The notes below the pieces were generated by a model, which did not search any database, had not been told where the DNA came from, and worked only from the letters and a program-made list of their open reading frames with translations. From NCBI RefSeq assembly GCF_011044995.1, contig NZ_JAAKZW010000040.1:1-42998 (forward strand): a stretch of 42,998 nt of DNA, written 5' to 3'. The translations under genes and the position numbers were made by a program. Source of the DNA: Streptomyces mesophilus (lineage in GTDB: Bacteria; Actinomycetota; Actinomycetes; Streptomycetales; Streptomycetaceae). This document shows, one piece after another, positions 31,177 to 40,400 of the stretch (position 1 is the stretch's first letter; each line of letters begins with the position of its first letter).

Positions 31177-32556
31177 GTGCCGTACTTCGATGCCGCGACC
31201 TCCGCTCCCCTGCACCCTGTCGCCCGGCAGGCCCTGCTCGCCGCCCTGGACGAGGGCTGGGCCGACCCCGCCCGGCTCTACCGCGAGGGCCGCAGGGCCC
31301 GGCTGCTGCTCGACGCCTCGCGTGAGGCGGCGGCCGAAGCGGTGGGCTGCCGCCCGGACGAGCTGGTGTTCACCGCCTCGGGGACGCAGGCGCTGCACAC
31401 CGGGATCGCGGGCGCCCTGGCCGGACGGCGGCGCGCCGGGCGTCACTTGATCGTGTCCGCCGTGGAGCATTCCGCGGTGCTCCATTCGGCGGCGGTCCAT
31501 GAGGGACAGGGCGGCGAGGTGACGGAGATCCCGGTGGACCGGGGTGGCCGGGTCGACGCTTCTTTGTTCGTACGGGCACTGCGCGAGGACACCGCCCTTG
31601 CGTGTCTGCAGTCCGCCAACCACGAGGTGGGCACGGTGCAGCCGGTGGCCGAGATCGCCGAGGTCTGCCGGGCGACCGGGGTGCCGCTGCTCGTGGACGC
31701 GGCGCAGTCGCTCGCGTGGGGGCCGGTGGAGGGCGGCTGGTCGGTGTTGACGGGCAGTGCGCACAAATGGGGCGGTCCGGCCGGTGTGGGCCTTTTGGCC
31801 GTACGCAAGGGAGTGCGCTTCTCCGTGCAAGGCCCCGTGGACGAGCGGGAGTCGGGGCGTGCGCCCGGGTTCGAGAATCTGCCGGCGATCGTCGCGGCGG
31901 CGGCCTCGCTGCGGGCGGTGCGGGCCGAGGCGGCTCAAGAGGCCGCCCGGCTACGGGAGTTGACGGCGCTGATCCGGGCCCGGGTGCCGGAGATCGTGGC
32001 GGATGTGGAGGTCGTCGGCGATCCTGAGCGGCGGCTGCCGCATATCGTCACGTTCTCTTGTCTCTATGTCGACGGCGAGTCGCTGCTGCACGAGCTGGAC
32101 CGGGCGGAGTTCTCCGTGTCGTCCGGCTCTTCCTGTACGAGCTCCACGCTGACGCCGAGCCATGTGCTCAAGGCGATGGGGGTGCTGAGCGAGGGCAATG
32201 TGCGGGTGTCGCTGCCGCCCGGGACTTCGAGGGACGACGTCGAACGCTTCCTTACCGTCCTGCCGGACGCCGTCGCTTCCGTACGGGAGAAGCTGGGCGC
32301 TCCGGTCGGGGACGCGTCCCCGTCGGGCCTCGAGGAGCTGATCCTCGACACGCTCGGCAAGCGCTGCCCTCTCCCGGTGATCGAGCTGGCGAAGGCCATC
32401 GGGCGGGTGGTGGCTGGCGGGACCGTCACCGTCATCTCGGACGACGAGGTGGCCGAGCTCGACATCCGCGCGTGGTGCCATCTGCGCGGACACGAGTACG
32501 TGGGCGAGAAGCCGGCGGACCAGGGGTGGGCCTATGTGGTCCGCCGGCTCATCTAG
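31177..32556 (+). CDS. Cysteine desulfurase fused to a TusA sulfurtransferase domain
   Basis: Fusion protein of 459 aa. Residues about 1-375 are a group I (NifS/IscS-type) cysteine desulfurase with the PLP lysine Lys197 in LTGSAHKWGGPAG and the catalytic Cys320 in SSGSSCTSSTLTPSHVLKAMG. The C-terminal 75 residues are a TusA domain, LILDTLGKRCPLPVIELAKAIG, with sulfur-accepting Cys397 in the CPLP motif. Sulfur from cysteine could be passed directly as a persulfide from one domain to the other and on to tRNA thiolation, cofactors or Fe-S assembly. The GTG at 31177 has GTGAGG upstream. It diverges from ctaC and ends three bases from adoK, convergently, without a visible terminator. Confidence 0.92.
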   Translation: MPYFDAATSAPLHPVARQALLAALDEGWADPARLYREGRRARLLLDASREAAAEAVGCRPDELVFTASGTQALHTGIAGALAGRRRAGRHLIVSAVEHSAVLHSAAVHEGQGGEVTEIPVDRGGRVDASLFVRALREDTALACLQSANHEVGTVQPVAEIAEVCRATGVPLLVDAAQSLAWGPVEGGWSVLTGSAHKWGGPAGVGLLAVRKGVRFSVQGPVDERESGRAPGFENLPAIVAAAASLRAVRAEAAQEAARLRELTALIRARVPEIVADVEVVGDPERRLPHIVTFSCLYVDGESLLHELDRAEFSVSSGSSCTSSTLTPSHVLKAMGVLSEGNVRVSLPPGTSRDDVERFLTVLPDAVASVREKLGAPVGDASPSGLEELILDTLGKRCPLPVIELAKAIGRVVAGGTVTVISDDEVAELDIRAWCHLRGHEYVGEKPADQGWAYVVRRLI

Positions 32557-32559
32557 GCC

Positions 32560-33534
32560 TCAGGCCAGGTGCTCCTTGACCTCCGCGGCCGCGTCGAAGC
32601 CGTACGCCTTGGTGAAGCGGTCCATGAAGTGGGCGCGGCGCAGGGTGTACTCCTGGGTGCCGAGCGTCTCGATCACCAGGGTCGCGAGCATGCAGCCGAT
32701 CTGGGCGGCGCGCTCGAGGGAGACACCCCAGGACAGACCGGACAGGAAGCCGGCGCGGAACGCGTCGCCGACGCCGGTCGGGTCGACCTTGGCGTCCTCC
32801 TCCGGGCAGCCGACCTCGATGGCCTCGTCGCCGACGCGCTCGATGCGCACACCGCGCGAGCCGAGGGTGGTGACGCGGTGGCCGACGCGGCCGAGGATCT
32901 CCTCGTCGCTCCAGCCGGTCTTGGACTCGATGAGGCCCTTCTCGTACTCATTGGAGAAGAGGTACGTGGCGCCGTCGAGCAGGGTGCGGATCTCGTCGCC
33001 GTTCATCCGCGCGATCTGCTGCGAGAAGTCGGCGGCGAAGGGGATCTCGCGCGAGCGGCACTCCTCGGTGTGGCGGAGCATCGCCTCCGGGTCGTCCGCG
33101 CCGATCAGGACCAGGTCGAGGCCGCCCACGCGGTCGGCGACGGTCTTCAGCTCGATCAGCCGGGCCTCGCTCATCGCGCCCGTATAGAAGGAGCCGATCT
33201 GGTTGTGGTCCTTGTCCGTGGTGCACACGAAGCGGGCCGTGTGCAGCGTCTCGGAGATACGGACCGAGGCGGTGTCGACACCGTGCCGGTCGAGCCATGC
33301 GCGGTACTCGTCGAAGTCGGAGCCGGCGGCGCCGACGAGGATCGGGGCGGTGCCGAGCTGTCCCATGCCGAAGCAGATGTTCGCTCCGACGCCTCCCCGG
33401 CGGACGTCGAGGTTGTCGACGAGGAAGGAGAGAGAGACCGTGTGCAGCTGATCGGCGACCAGCTGGTCGGCGAAGCGGCCGGGGAAGGTCATCAGGTGGT
33501 CGGTGGCGATGGAGCCGGTGACTGCGATACGCAC
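32560..33534 (-). CDS. adoK: PfkB family kinase, adenosine kinase-like
   Basis: Sugar/nucleoside kinase of the PfkB family, 324 aa. The N-terminus RIAVTGSIATDHLMTFPGRFADQL and the body SLSFLVDNLDVRRGGVGANICFGMG closely resemble my memory of mycobacterial adenosine kinase (AdoK, Rv2202c), as do FVCTTDKDHNQIGSFYTGAMSEAR and LIGADDPEAMLRHTEECR. The catalytic Asp and anion hole are in DPTGVGDAFRAGF. It would phosphorylate adenosine to AMP with ATP; ribokinase-like specificity remains an alternative. The GTG at 33534 (MRIAVTGS) is chosen since AGGAGA lies upstream and homologues start there. The gene lies near ctaC and erpA in mycobacteria too. Confidence 0.85.
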   Translation of the reverse strand: MRIAVTGSIATDHLMTFPGRFADQLVADQLHTVSLSFLVDNLDVRRGGVGANICFGMGQLGTAPILVGAAGSDFDEYRAWLDRHGVDTASVRISETLHTARFVCTTDKDHNQIGSFYTGAMSEARLIELKTVADRVGGLDLVLIGADDPEAMLRHTEECRSREIPFAADFSQQIARMNGDEIRTLLDGATYLFSNEYEKGLIESKTGWSDEEILGRVGHRVTTLGSRGVRIERVGDEAIEVGCPEEDAKVDPTGVGDAFRAGFLSGLSWGVSLERAAQIGCMLATLVIETLGTQEYTLRRAHFMDRFTKAYGFDAAAEVKEHLA

Positions 33535-33700
33535 GACGTTGAGTCTCCTGCGCGTGGGCTGGGGTTGACACCTCACGCTACCGGGAAGTCCCCGTATCTC
33601 TGAACCGATCGCACACAGAGGTCACCGCCTGCGACGACCTGGCGAAATTACCGGAAAGTAGGGGTTTTTCTGGCGGGCACGACGTGCGTACGGTGCGGTT

Positions 33701-33913
33701 ATGTCGAAGCACATGGCGCCCGCGCCGCTCTCCCCCGCCGCCCAGGACTTCACGCTGAAGCAGCTGCAGGGGGACTGCGCCCGGATGGTGCCGCACTGGG
33801 CCGCGCCCCAGGCCTCCGTCGTCTCTCCCGTGCCGCCCTCGCGGATCCATGGGATCGTCGTGCCACCGGCGTCCGCGCGGATGCTGGACGCGATGTCCGA
33901 ATACGGAGACTGA
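33701..33913 (+). CDS. Small conserved-type protein of unknown function
   Basis: Predicted 70-aa protein (MSKHMAPAPLSPAAQDF...), not recognised. It has no signal peptide and no membrane segment; the second half contains SRIHGIVVPPASARMLDAMSEYGD. Codon use and third-position GC fit a real gene. There is no ribosome site; a TACGGT box six bases before the ATG could be a -10 element of a leaderless transcript. The preceding stretch is AT-rich for this window (GAAATTACCGGAAAGTAGGGGTTTTT pattern, around 33643-33670), which suits a promoter. The longer minus-strand reading here has no protein features. Confidence 0.55.
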   Translation: MSKHMAPAPLSPAAQDFTLKQLQGDCARMVPHWAAPQASVVSPVPPSRIHGIVVPPASARMLDAMSEYGD

Positions 33914-34044
33914 GCGGCCTGAGCGCCCACGGCGGTATCCACCAGGGAACCGAACACTCTCCCGGGCCGTCCCACTGTCGATCCCCCGTCGTGGGGAGCC
34001 GGCATACGGTCCGGGATGCCCGGCCCTGGTGAAGGAGTCATGTC

Positions 34045-35502
34045 GTGAGCACCGATGGCATAGATGAGGAAACCCGCAGGCCGAAGTCGCGCCTCGTGGT
34101 CGCCTCGGTCGCGGCGGCCGTGCTGCTCGCGGGTGGCGGGGGCGCCTATCTCGCCACCAGCAGCTCCTCCGGCAGTGGACGCGGAGACTCCGGTGCGCCC
34201 GCCGGCGACGGCACTCCTCCCCCGCTGACGCTCGACGGCTACACACCGAACGCCGACGGCGGTGAACCGGTGCCGGGCGGTGCGCAGTTCACAGCGCGGG
34301 GCGAGCTGCCCGAGGCGCCCGAATTCGTTGCCGTGTACCGGGCCTCGGGCGAGGTCTCCGAGAAGCAGGTCGCGAAGCTGGCCGAGGCGCTGAAGGTGCC
34401 GGGCGAGGTGACCTCGCAGGGTGCCGAGTGGCGGGTCGGCACAGGCAAGAACGCGCCGCTGCTCACGGTGACCAAGCAGGCGCCCGGGACGTGGACCTAT
34501 GCGCCCCTGGTCAATGACCCGGAGACCTGCCCGCGCGAGGGCGGCTGCGACAAGCCCGTGGGTTCCGGGATGGCGAACCTGCCGTCGGTGGACGAGAAGA
34601 CGGCGAAGGCCGCGGCCGCTCCCGTACTGAAGGCGCTCGGGCAGGACGACGCCGAGCTCGACGCACGGCAGACGATGGGTGCGGCGCGCGTGGTCAACGC
34701 GGATCCCGTGGTGGGCGGGCTGCCGACGTACGGCGCCTCGACCGGGATCAAGATCGGTCCTGACGGTGAAGTCTCCGGCGCGAGCGGGCAGTTGGCGAAG
34801 CCGGTCAAGGGCGCCGAGTACCCCGTGATCAGCGCCGAGGCAGCGCTCGAGCAGCTCAACTCGGCGCCGGCCGGGATCGCGCCCGGGAAGATCGGGGGCT
34901 GCGCCAGCGCCGTACCGCATCAGGACGATCTCACCGTCGGTGAGCCGCAGCAGCCGTGCGATCCGGGTGCGAAGCCGGCGCCGCCGAAGCCGCAGCAGGT
35001 GAAGGTGGAGTCCGCGGTGTTCGGTCTCGCCGCGTACCACGAGAAGGGCCGGCAGGTGCTGGTCCCGTCGTGGCTGTTCTCGGTGGCGCAGGCGGGTGCG
35101 GAGCCCGTCACCGTGACGCATCCGGCCGTCGAGAAAGAGTTCCTGCGCTCCCCGGCGCCGCTTCCGTCCGACCTGCCGAGCTCCGCCGAGCCTCCGGCCG
35201 AACCCACTCCGGACCAGCCCGGGGACGGGTCCGCCGAGCCTCGGAGCGTGCACATCGAGTCGTACAGCGCATCGGACCGTACGCTCACGGTGCACTTCTG
35301 GGGCGGGGCGTGCAGCGACTACGCGGCGTCCGTGAAGGAGAGCGGGGACCGGGTCGAGGTGACGGTGACGGAGACGCCGCAGAAGCCGGGGACGTACTGC
35401 ATCATGATCGCCAAGGAGCTGAAGGAGACCGTGCAGTTGGACCAGCCGCTGGGCGACCGTGAGGTCGTCGGAGCGGGCGGGGCACGGATCGAAGCGAAGT
35501 AA
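34045..35502 (+). CDS. Single-pass anchored extracytoplasmic protein, unknown function
   Basis: Protein of 485 aa without a recognised domain. A short basic N-terminus (EETRRPKSR) is followed by one transmembrane helix at about residues 16-36 (LVVASVAAAVLLAGGGGAYL), a Ser/Gly linker, and a large extracytoplasmic part. That part shows mixed beta-rich segments such as EFVAVYRASGEVSEKQVAKLAEALKV, has Cys pairs at CPREGGC and near CASAV/QPC that could form disulfides, a Pro/Glu linker about residues 370-398, and a C-terminal domain with WGGACSDYAASV and GTYCIMIA. The GTG at 34045 follows GGAG. It lies between adoK and erpA. A large terminator follows. Confidence 0.72.
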   Translation: MSTDGIDEETRRPKSRLVVASVAAAVLLAGGGGAYLATSSSSGSGRGDSGAPAGDGTPPPLTLDGYTPNADGGEPVPGGAQFTARGELPEAPEFVAVYRASGEVSEKQVAKLAEALKVPGEVTSQGAEWRVGTGKNAPLLTVTKQAPGTWTYAPLVNDPETCPREGGCDKPVGSGMANLPSVDEKTAKAAAAPVLKALGQDDAELDARQTMGAARVVNADPVVGGLPTYGASTGIKIGPDGEVSGASGQLAKPVKGAEYPVISAEAALEQLNSAPAGIAPGKIGGCASAVPHQDDLTVGEPQQPCDPGAKPAPPKPQQVKVESAVFGLAAYHEKGRQVLVPSWLFSVAQAGAEPVTVTHPAVEKEFLRSPAPLPSDLPSSAEPPAEPTPDQPGDGSAEPRSVHIESYSASDRTLTVHFWGGACSDYAASVKESGDRVEVTVTETPQKPGTYCIMIAKELKETVQLDQPLGDREVVGAGGARIEAK

Positions 35503-35518
35503 CGCGTTCGAGGCATAC

Positions 35519-35559
35519 GCGAAGGGCGGCACCCTGTCGTACAGGGTGCCGCCCTTCGC
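35519..35559. terminator. Strong bidirectional terminator
   Basis: A 19-bp stem: GCGAAGGGCGGCACCCTGT (35519-35537) and its complement (35541-35559) with a three-base loop. It lies 17 bases past the anchored-protein stop and 22 bases past the erpA stop on the other strand. Confidence 0.92.
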
Positions 35560-35580
35560 GGTGCTACAGGACGTTCAGGC

Positions 35581-35940
35581 TTAGCTGAACGAGTCGCCGC
35601 AGGCGCAGGAGCCCGTGGCGTTGGGGTTGTCGATCGTGAAGCCCTGCTTCTCGATGGTGTCGACGAAGTCGATCGAGGCGCCGCCCAGGTACGGGGCGCT
35701 CATGCGGTCGGTGACGACCTTCACGCCGCCCTCGAACTCCTTGGTGACATCGCCGTCGAGCGAGCGCTCGTCGAAGAACAGCTGGTAGCGCAGGCCGGAG
35801 CAGCCGCCGGGCTGAACCGCGACACGCAGCGCCAGGTCGTCACGGCCTTCCTGGTCGAGCAGAGCCTTGACCTTGGAGGCGGCGGCGTCGGACAGGATGA
35901 TGCCGTCGCTCACGGTGGTCTTCTCGTCCTGAACGGACAT
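35581..35940 (-). CDS. erpA: Iron-sulfur cluster insertion/carrier protein, A-type
   Basis: A-type Fe-S carrier of 119 aa (HesB/IscA family). The three conserved cysteines are Cys47 in QPGGCSGLRYQL and Cys112/Cys114 in GSCACGDSF. Such carriers receive clusters from the SUF scaffold and deliver them to apo-enzymes. The ATG at 35940 follows GGGAGAG. It diverges from nadA, whose product needs a [4Fe-4S] cluster. QcrA, also encoded in the window, needs a [2Fe-2S] cluster. M. tuberculosis carries an A-type protein (Rv2204c) in the same neighbourhood. Confidence 0.94.
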   Translation of the reverse strand: MSVQDEKTTVSDGIILSDAAASKVKALLDQEGRDDLALRVAVQPGGCSGLRYQLFFDERSLDGDVTKEFEGGVKVVTDRMSAPYLGGASIDFVDTIEKQGFTIDNPNATGSCACGDSFS

Positions 35941-36126
35941 CTACATCTCTCCCGGGTAGTACGGAGACTGCTTCCGCTTCGGCCAACCTTGGTGGGCGCC
36001 GAATCATTCCCCGGCGTCGGGGCGTTTTCCGGCACGCGGCCTTGCTCCTTCATGCTCGCACACCGCGCGCGTTGCGCACACGGCCCGAGGTACAGGGGAA
36101 TGCGTCACATCGACGACATCAGGCAT

Positions 36127-36173
36127 CGTCAATCTGACGTGAAGCGGTTATGATAGATAACGTCAATTCGACG
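36127..36173. promoter_or_regulatory. nadA promoter with flanking and overlapping dyads
   Basis: TATGAT (36149-36154) is a good -10 box; TCGTCA lies 17 bp upstream as a weak -35. Two related dyads flank it, CGTCAATCTGACG (36127-36139) and CGTCAATTCGACG (36161-36173), 34 bp apart. A further dyad GTTATGATAGATAAC (36147-36161) covers the -10 box. Such a layout suggests a repressor that blocks nadA. The regulator is not identified; NAD status or iron are candidate signals. Confidence 0.6.
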
Positions 36174-36228
36174 AAAAGCAGGCCCGGACGGTGGGCTCTG
36201 CCCGCCGGAAGAAGAAAGGGTGCGTGAC

Positions 36229-37419
36229 GTGACCACGGCCCAGGACCTTGCCCCCAGCTTTGAGCCGCAGCCGACTCCGCTCGCCCTGCTGCTGCTCGGC
36301 CGCGAAGCCGACCCCAAGAGCGAGCGCGGCGTGGACTGCCCCGGCGATCTGCCCTCTCCGTCCGACCCGGACCTGGTCGAGCGTGCCCGCGTCGCCAAGG
36401 AGAAGCTCGGCGACAAGGTGTTCGTGCTCGGGCACCACTACCAGCGCGACGAGGTCATCCAGTTCGCCGATGTCACCGGTGACTCCTTCAAGCTGGCGCG
36501 GGACGCGGCCGCCAAGCCGGAGGCCGAGTACATCGTGTTCTGCGGTGTGCACTTCATGGCCGAGTCCGCCGACATCCTGACCGGCGACGACCAGAAGGTC
36601 GTCCTTCCGGACCTCGCCGCCGGCTGCTCGATGGCCGATATGGCCACCGCCGAGCAGGTCGCCGAGTGCTGGGACGTGCTGACCGACGCCGGCATAGCCG
36701 AGCAGGTCGTGCCCGTGAGCTACATGAACTCCTCGGCCGACATCAAGGCCTTCACCGGCAAGCACGGCGGCACCATCTGCACCTCGTCCAACGCGAAGAA
36801 GGCCCTCGACTGGGCCTTCGAGCAGGGCGAGAAGGTGCTCTTCCTGCCGGACCAGCACCTCGGCCGCAACACCGCCGTACGTGACATGGGGATGTCTCTT
36901 GAGGACTGCGTGCTCTACAACCCGCACAAGCCCAACGGCGGCCTGACGGACGAAGAGCTGCGCGCCGCCAAGATGATCCTGTGGCGCGGGCACTGCTCCG
37001 TGCACGGCCGGTTCAGCCTGGACAGCGTGCACGACGTGCGTGAGCGCATCCCGGGTGTCAACGTGCTCGTGCACCCCGAGTGCAAGCACGAGGTCGTCGC
37101 CGCGGCGGACTACGTCGGGTCGACCGAGTACATCATCAAGACCCTCGAAGCCGCCCCGGCCGGCTCCAAGTGGGCCATCGGCACCGAGCTCAACCTGGTG
37201 CGCCGCCTCGCCAACCGCTTCGCGGCCGAGGACAAGGAAGTGGTCTTCCTCGACAAGACCGTGTGCTTCTGCTCGACCATGAACCGGATCGATCTGCCCC
37301 ATCTCGTATGGGCACTCGAGTCCCTTGCGGACGGCAAGCTCGTCAACCGCATTCAGGTCGACAAGGAGACGGAGAGCTTCGCCAAGCTGGCCCTCGAGCG
37401 GATGCTCGCGCTGCCGTAG
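36229..37419 (+). CDS. nadA: Quinolinate synthase
   Basis: NadA of about 396 aa, condensing iminoaspartate and dihydroxyacetone phosphate to quinolinate in de novo NAD synthesis. Motifs: VLGHHYQRDEVIQFADVTGDSF near the start, VFCGVHFMAESADILT, LPDQHLGRNTA, ILWRGHCSVHGRF, VHPECKHEVV, GSTEYIIKTL and CFCSTMNR. Three of the Cys bind the [4Fe-4S] cluster (GVHFM, ECKHE and CSTMNR regions). I favour the GTG at 36229 (MTTAQDLAPS), nine bases after the GAAAGG site; GTG at 36220 is an alternative but is too close to the site. No nadB or nadC follows; a terminator follows. It diverges from erpA, a Fe-S carrier. Confidence 0.95.
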   Translation: MTTAQDLAPSFEPQPTPLALLLLGREADPKSERGVDCPGDLPSPSDPDLVERARVAKEKLGDKVFVLGHHYQRDEVIQFADVTGDSFKLARDAAAKPEAEYIVFCGVHFMAESADILTGDDQKVVLPDLAAGCSMADMATAEQVAECWDVLTDAGIAEQVVPVSYMNSSADIKAFTGKHGGTICTSSNAKKALDWAFEQGEKVLFLPDQHLGRNTAVRDMGMSLEDCVLYNPHKPNGGLTDEELRAAKMILWRGHCSVHGRFSLDSVHDVRERIPGVNVLVHPECKHEVVAAADYVGSTEYIIKTLEAAPAGSKWAIGTELNLVRRLANRFAAEDKEVVFLDKTVCFCSTMNRIDLPHLVWALESLADGKLVNRIQVDKETESFAKLALERMLALP

Positions 37420-37442
37420 CGCGTTCCGTCCCCCACGTGCGA

Positions 37443-37476
37443 AAGGGCGCCCCCGCAGATCCGCGGGGGCGCCCTT
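37443..37476. terminator. Bidirectional terminator between nadA and the RND gene
   Basis: AAGGGCGCCCCCGC (37443-37456) and GCGGGGGCGCCCTT (37463-37476) form a perfect 14-bp stem. It lies 23 bases past the nadA stop and 18 bases past the RND stop on the other strand. Confidence 0.9.
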
Positions 37477-37494
37477 CGTGTGCCGTGGAACGGG

Positions 37495-40400
37495 TCAGAT
37501 GTCCAGCGCGTCCGCCATGGCCGCGTCGGTGTCCGTCGGCTGCTGCGGGATGTCCTTGTCCCGCTTGGCGTCCTTGTCCTTCGTGGCCTTGTCCTTCCCG
37601 GCGCGCTTGGCCGCCTTCTTCCCGGCCCGCTTCTCCTTGCGCAGCTCGAGCATCGCGTACAGCGTCGGTACGAGCAGCAGGGTCAGGAGCGTCGAGCTGA
37701 GCAGACCGCCGATCACCACGATGGCCAGGGGCTGGCCGATGAAGCCGCCCTCGCCCGTGACGCCCGCCGCCATCGGCAGCAGCGCGAAGATCGTGGCGAG
37801 CGCCGTCATCAGGATCGGGCGCAGGCGGTGACGGCCGCCCTCGATGACCGACTCGACCACGCCGAGGCCCTGGGCCCGGTACTGGTTGATCAGGTCGATG
37901 AGGACGATCGCGTTGGTCACCACGATGCCGATGAGCATCAGCATGCCGATCAGTGCCGGGACGCCCATCGGGGTGTCCGTGGCGATCAGCAGACCGATCG
38001 CACCGGTGGCGGCGAACGGGATGGAGACCAGCAGGATCAGCGGCTGCGCAAGGGACTTGAAGGTCGCCACGAGCAGCATGAACACGATCGCGATGGCCGC
38101 GAGCATCGCCAGGCCGAGCGCCGCGAAGGCCTCGTCCTGGTCCTCGGAGACGCCGCCGATGGCGACGGTGGCGCCGTCGGGGAGCTCCTTCTCCAGCTCG
38201 TTCAGCTTGGTCTGGAGCGATGCGCTGACCGCGCCCGTGTTGTCGCCGGTCGGCTTGGCGGTGATGGTCGCCGCGCGCGAGCCGTCGATACGGGTCATCG
38301 AGACCGGGCTGTCGACGACCTTCACCTCGGCGATGTCACCGAGCTTGACGCGGCCGAGCGGCAGGTTCCGCAGCTCGTCCACGGTCGTCGCCGGCTTGGC
38401 GGACTTCACCAGGACGTCGCGCTCGGTGTCGTCCAGGATCGCCTTGGCGCTCGGGGTGCCGCGTACGGACTGGGCGACGATCTGACCGAGGGTGGCGTCG
38501 TTGAACCCGGCCGCCGCGGCCTTGTCGTTGGCCCGGACCGAGATGCGCGGGACGGACTGGGCCAGATCGCTCTGCACGTCGGTGACGTCGTCGAGCTTCG
38601 CGACCTCGGACCGTACCTGCTCGGCCGCCTTGTCCAGGACCTCGGCGTCGGCGGCCTTCACGACCACGCTCAGGTCCTGGTTCGCGAAGCCGTCGCCGGC
38701 CGCGATACGGGTGTCGCCGATGCCGTCCAGCTTGGCGAGTTCCGCGTCGATCTTGTCGCGGGTCGCCTCGTACTCGGCGTCGTCGGTCAAAGTGATCTGG
38801 TACGAGGCCTGGTTGGTGTCCGTGCCGCCGCCGAAGGCCGCGAGCCAGCCGGAGGAGCCGACCGTCACCTGGTGGTCCTTGACCTCCTTCACACCGTCGA
38901 GGACCTGCTCGATCTTCTGCGTGGCCTCGTCCGTGGCGGCCAGGCTGGTGCCGGGCTCCAGCTCCTGCTTGATGGAGAGGACCTTCTGCTCGCCCTGGTC
39001 GAAGAAGTTGGTCTTCAGCATGGGGGCGAGGCCGAAGGTGCCGACCAGGACCACGATCGCCAGGAACACGCTGGTGAGACGGCGGCGGGTCGCGAAGCGC
39101 AGCACCGGGACGTAGATCCGCTGCAGGATGCTCTTCGCTTCCTTCGCCTCGGCGGCCGCGCGCGCCTCCTCCGGGTCCTCGGACGTGCCCTTGGGGGCGC
39201 GCAGGAACCAGAACGACAGGACCGGCACGACCGTCAGCGAGACGATCAGGGACGCGAGCAGCGCGGCGGTGACCGTCAGCGAGAACGAGCCGAACAGCTC
39301 GCCCACCATGCCGCCGACCAGACCGATCGGCAGGAAGACCGCGACGGTGGTGAGCGTCGAGGAGGTGACGGCGCCCGAGACCTCGCGTACGGCGTTGAGG
39401 ATGGCGTCCTTGCGCTCCTCGCCGTAGGTGAGATGGCGCTTGATGTTCTCCAGGACCACGATCGAGTCGTCCACGACGCGGCCGATGGCGATCGTGAGCG
39501 CGCCCAGCGTGAGCATGTTGAGCGACAGGTCGCGCGTCCACAGGACGATCAGCGCGAGGACGACGGACAGCGGGATGGAGACCGCGGTGACCAGCGTGGA
39601 GCGCAGGGACGCGAGGAAGACCAGGATCACGATGACCGCGAAGGCGAGACCGAGCGCGCCCTCGGTGGTGAGGCTGGAGATGGACTTCTCGACGGCCGGG
39701 CCCTGGTCGGAGACGACCGTCAGCTCGGCGCCGGCGCCCAAGTCCTTGCGCAGGGACGGCAGTTCGTCCTCGACGGCCTTGGAGATCGCGACCGCGGAGC
39801 CGTCCTGGTCCATGGTGATGACGATCGCGAGGCTCGGCTCACCGTTCGTACGGGTCAGGGAGTCGGCCTTGGCCTCGGTCTCCTCGACCTTGGCGACATC
39901 ACCGAGGCGTACGGGCTTCGCCTTGGAGCCCTCGCCGCCGGTGACCATCAGGTTCTCGATCTGCTCGAGGGAGCTGAAGCCGCCGCCGACCTGAACGGTG
40001 CGGTTCTTGCCGTCCTCGTCGAAGGAGCCGGCCGGCAGGGTGGCGCCGCCCGCCTGGAGGGACTGGACGAGCGCGGCGGACGTCAGGCGCGCCTTGGCCA
40101 GCTTGGCGTCGTCGGGCGTGACGGAGACCTCGACGTCGCGGACGCCGTCGACGGCCACCTGGGCCACTCCGTCGATGCCTTCGAGGACCGGCACGACCGA
40201 GCGGTCGAGGTCGTCGGCGAGCGCCTGCTGGTCCTTGCCGTCGGCGGACGCGGCGAGCACGACGGTCGGGATGTCGTCGGTGGAACCGGCCACGACCTGC
40301 GGGTCGACGTCGTCGGGAAGCTGGGCGCGGGCGCGGTTGACGGCCTGCTGGACGTCGGCGACCAGCTGCTTGGAGCCGTCGCCGTAGTCGAAGGAGGCCA

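Noticed and set aside
33578..35532. Long minus-strand frames opposite the anchored protein and small gene
   Set aside because: Biased composition and no recognisable features; the + strand genes have a signal anchor, ribosome site and terminator.
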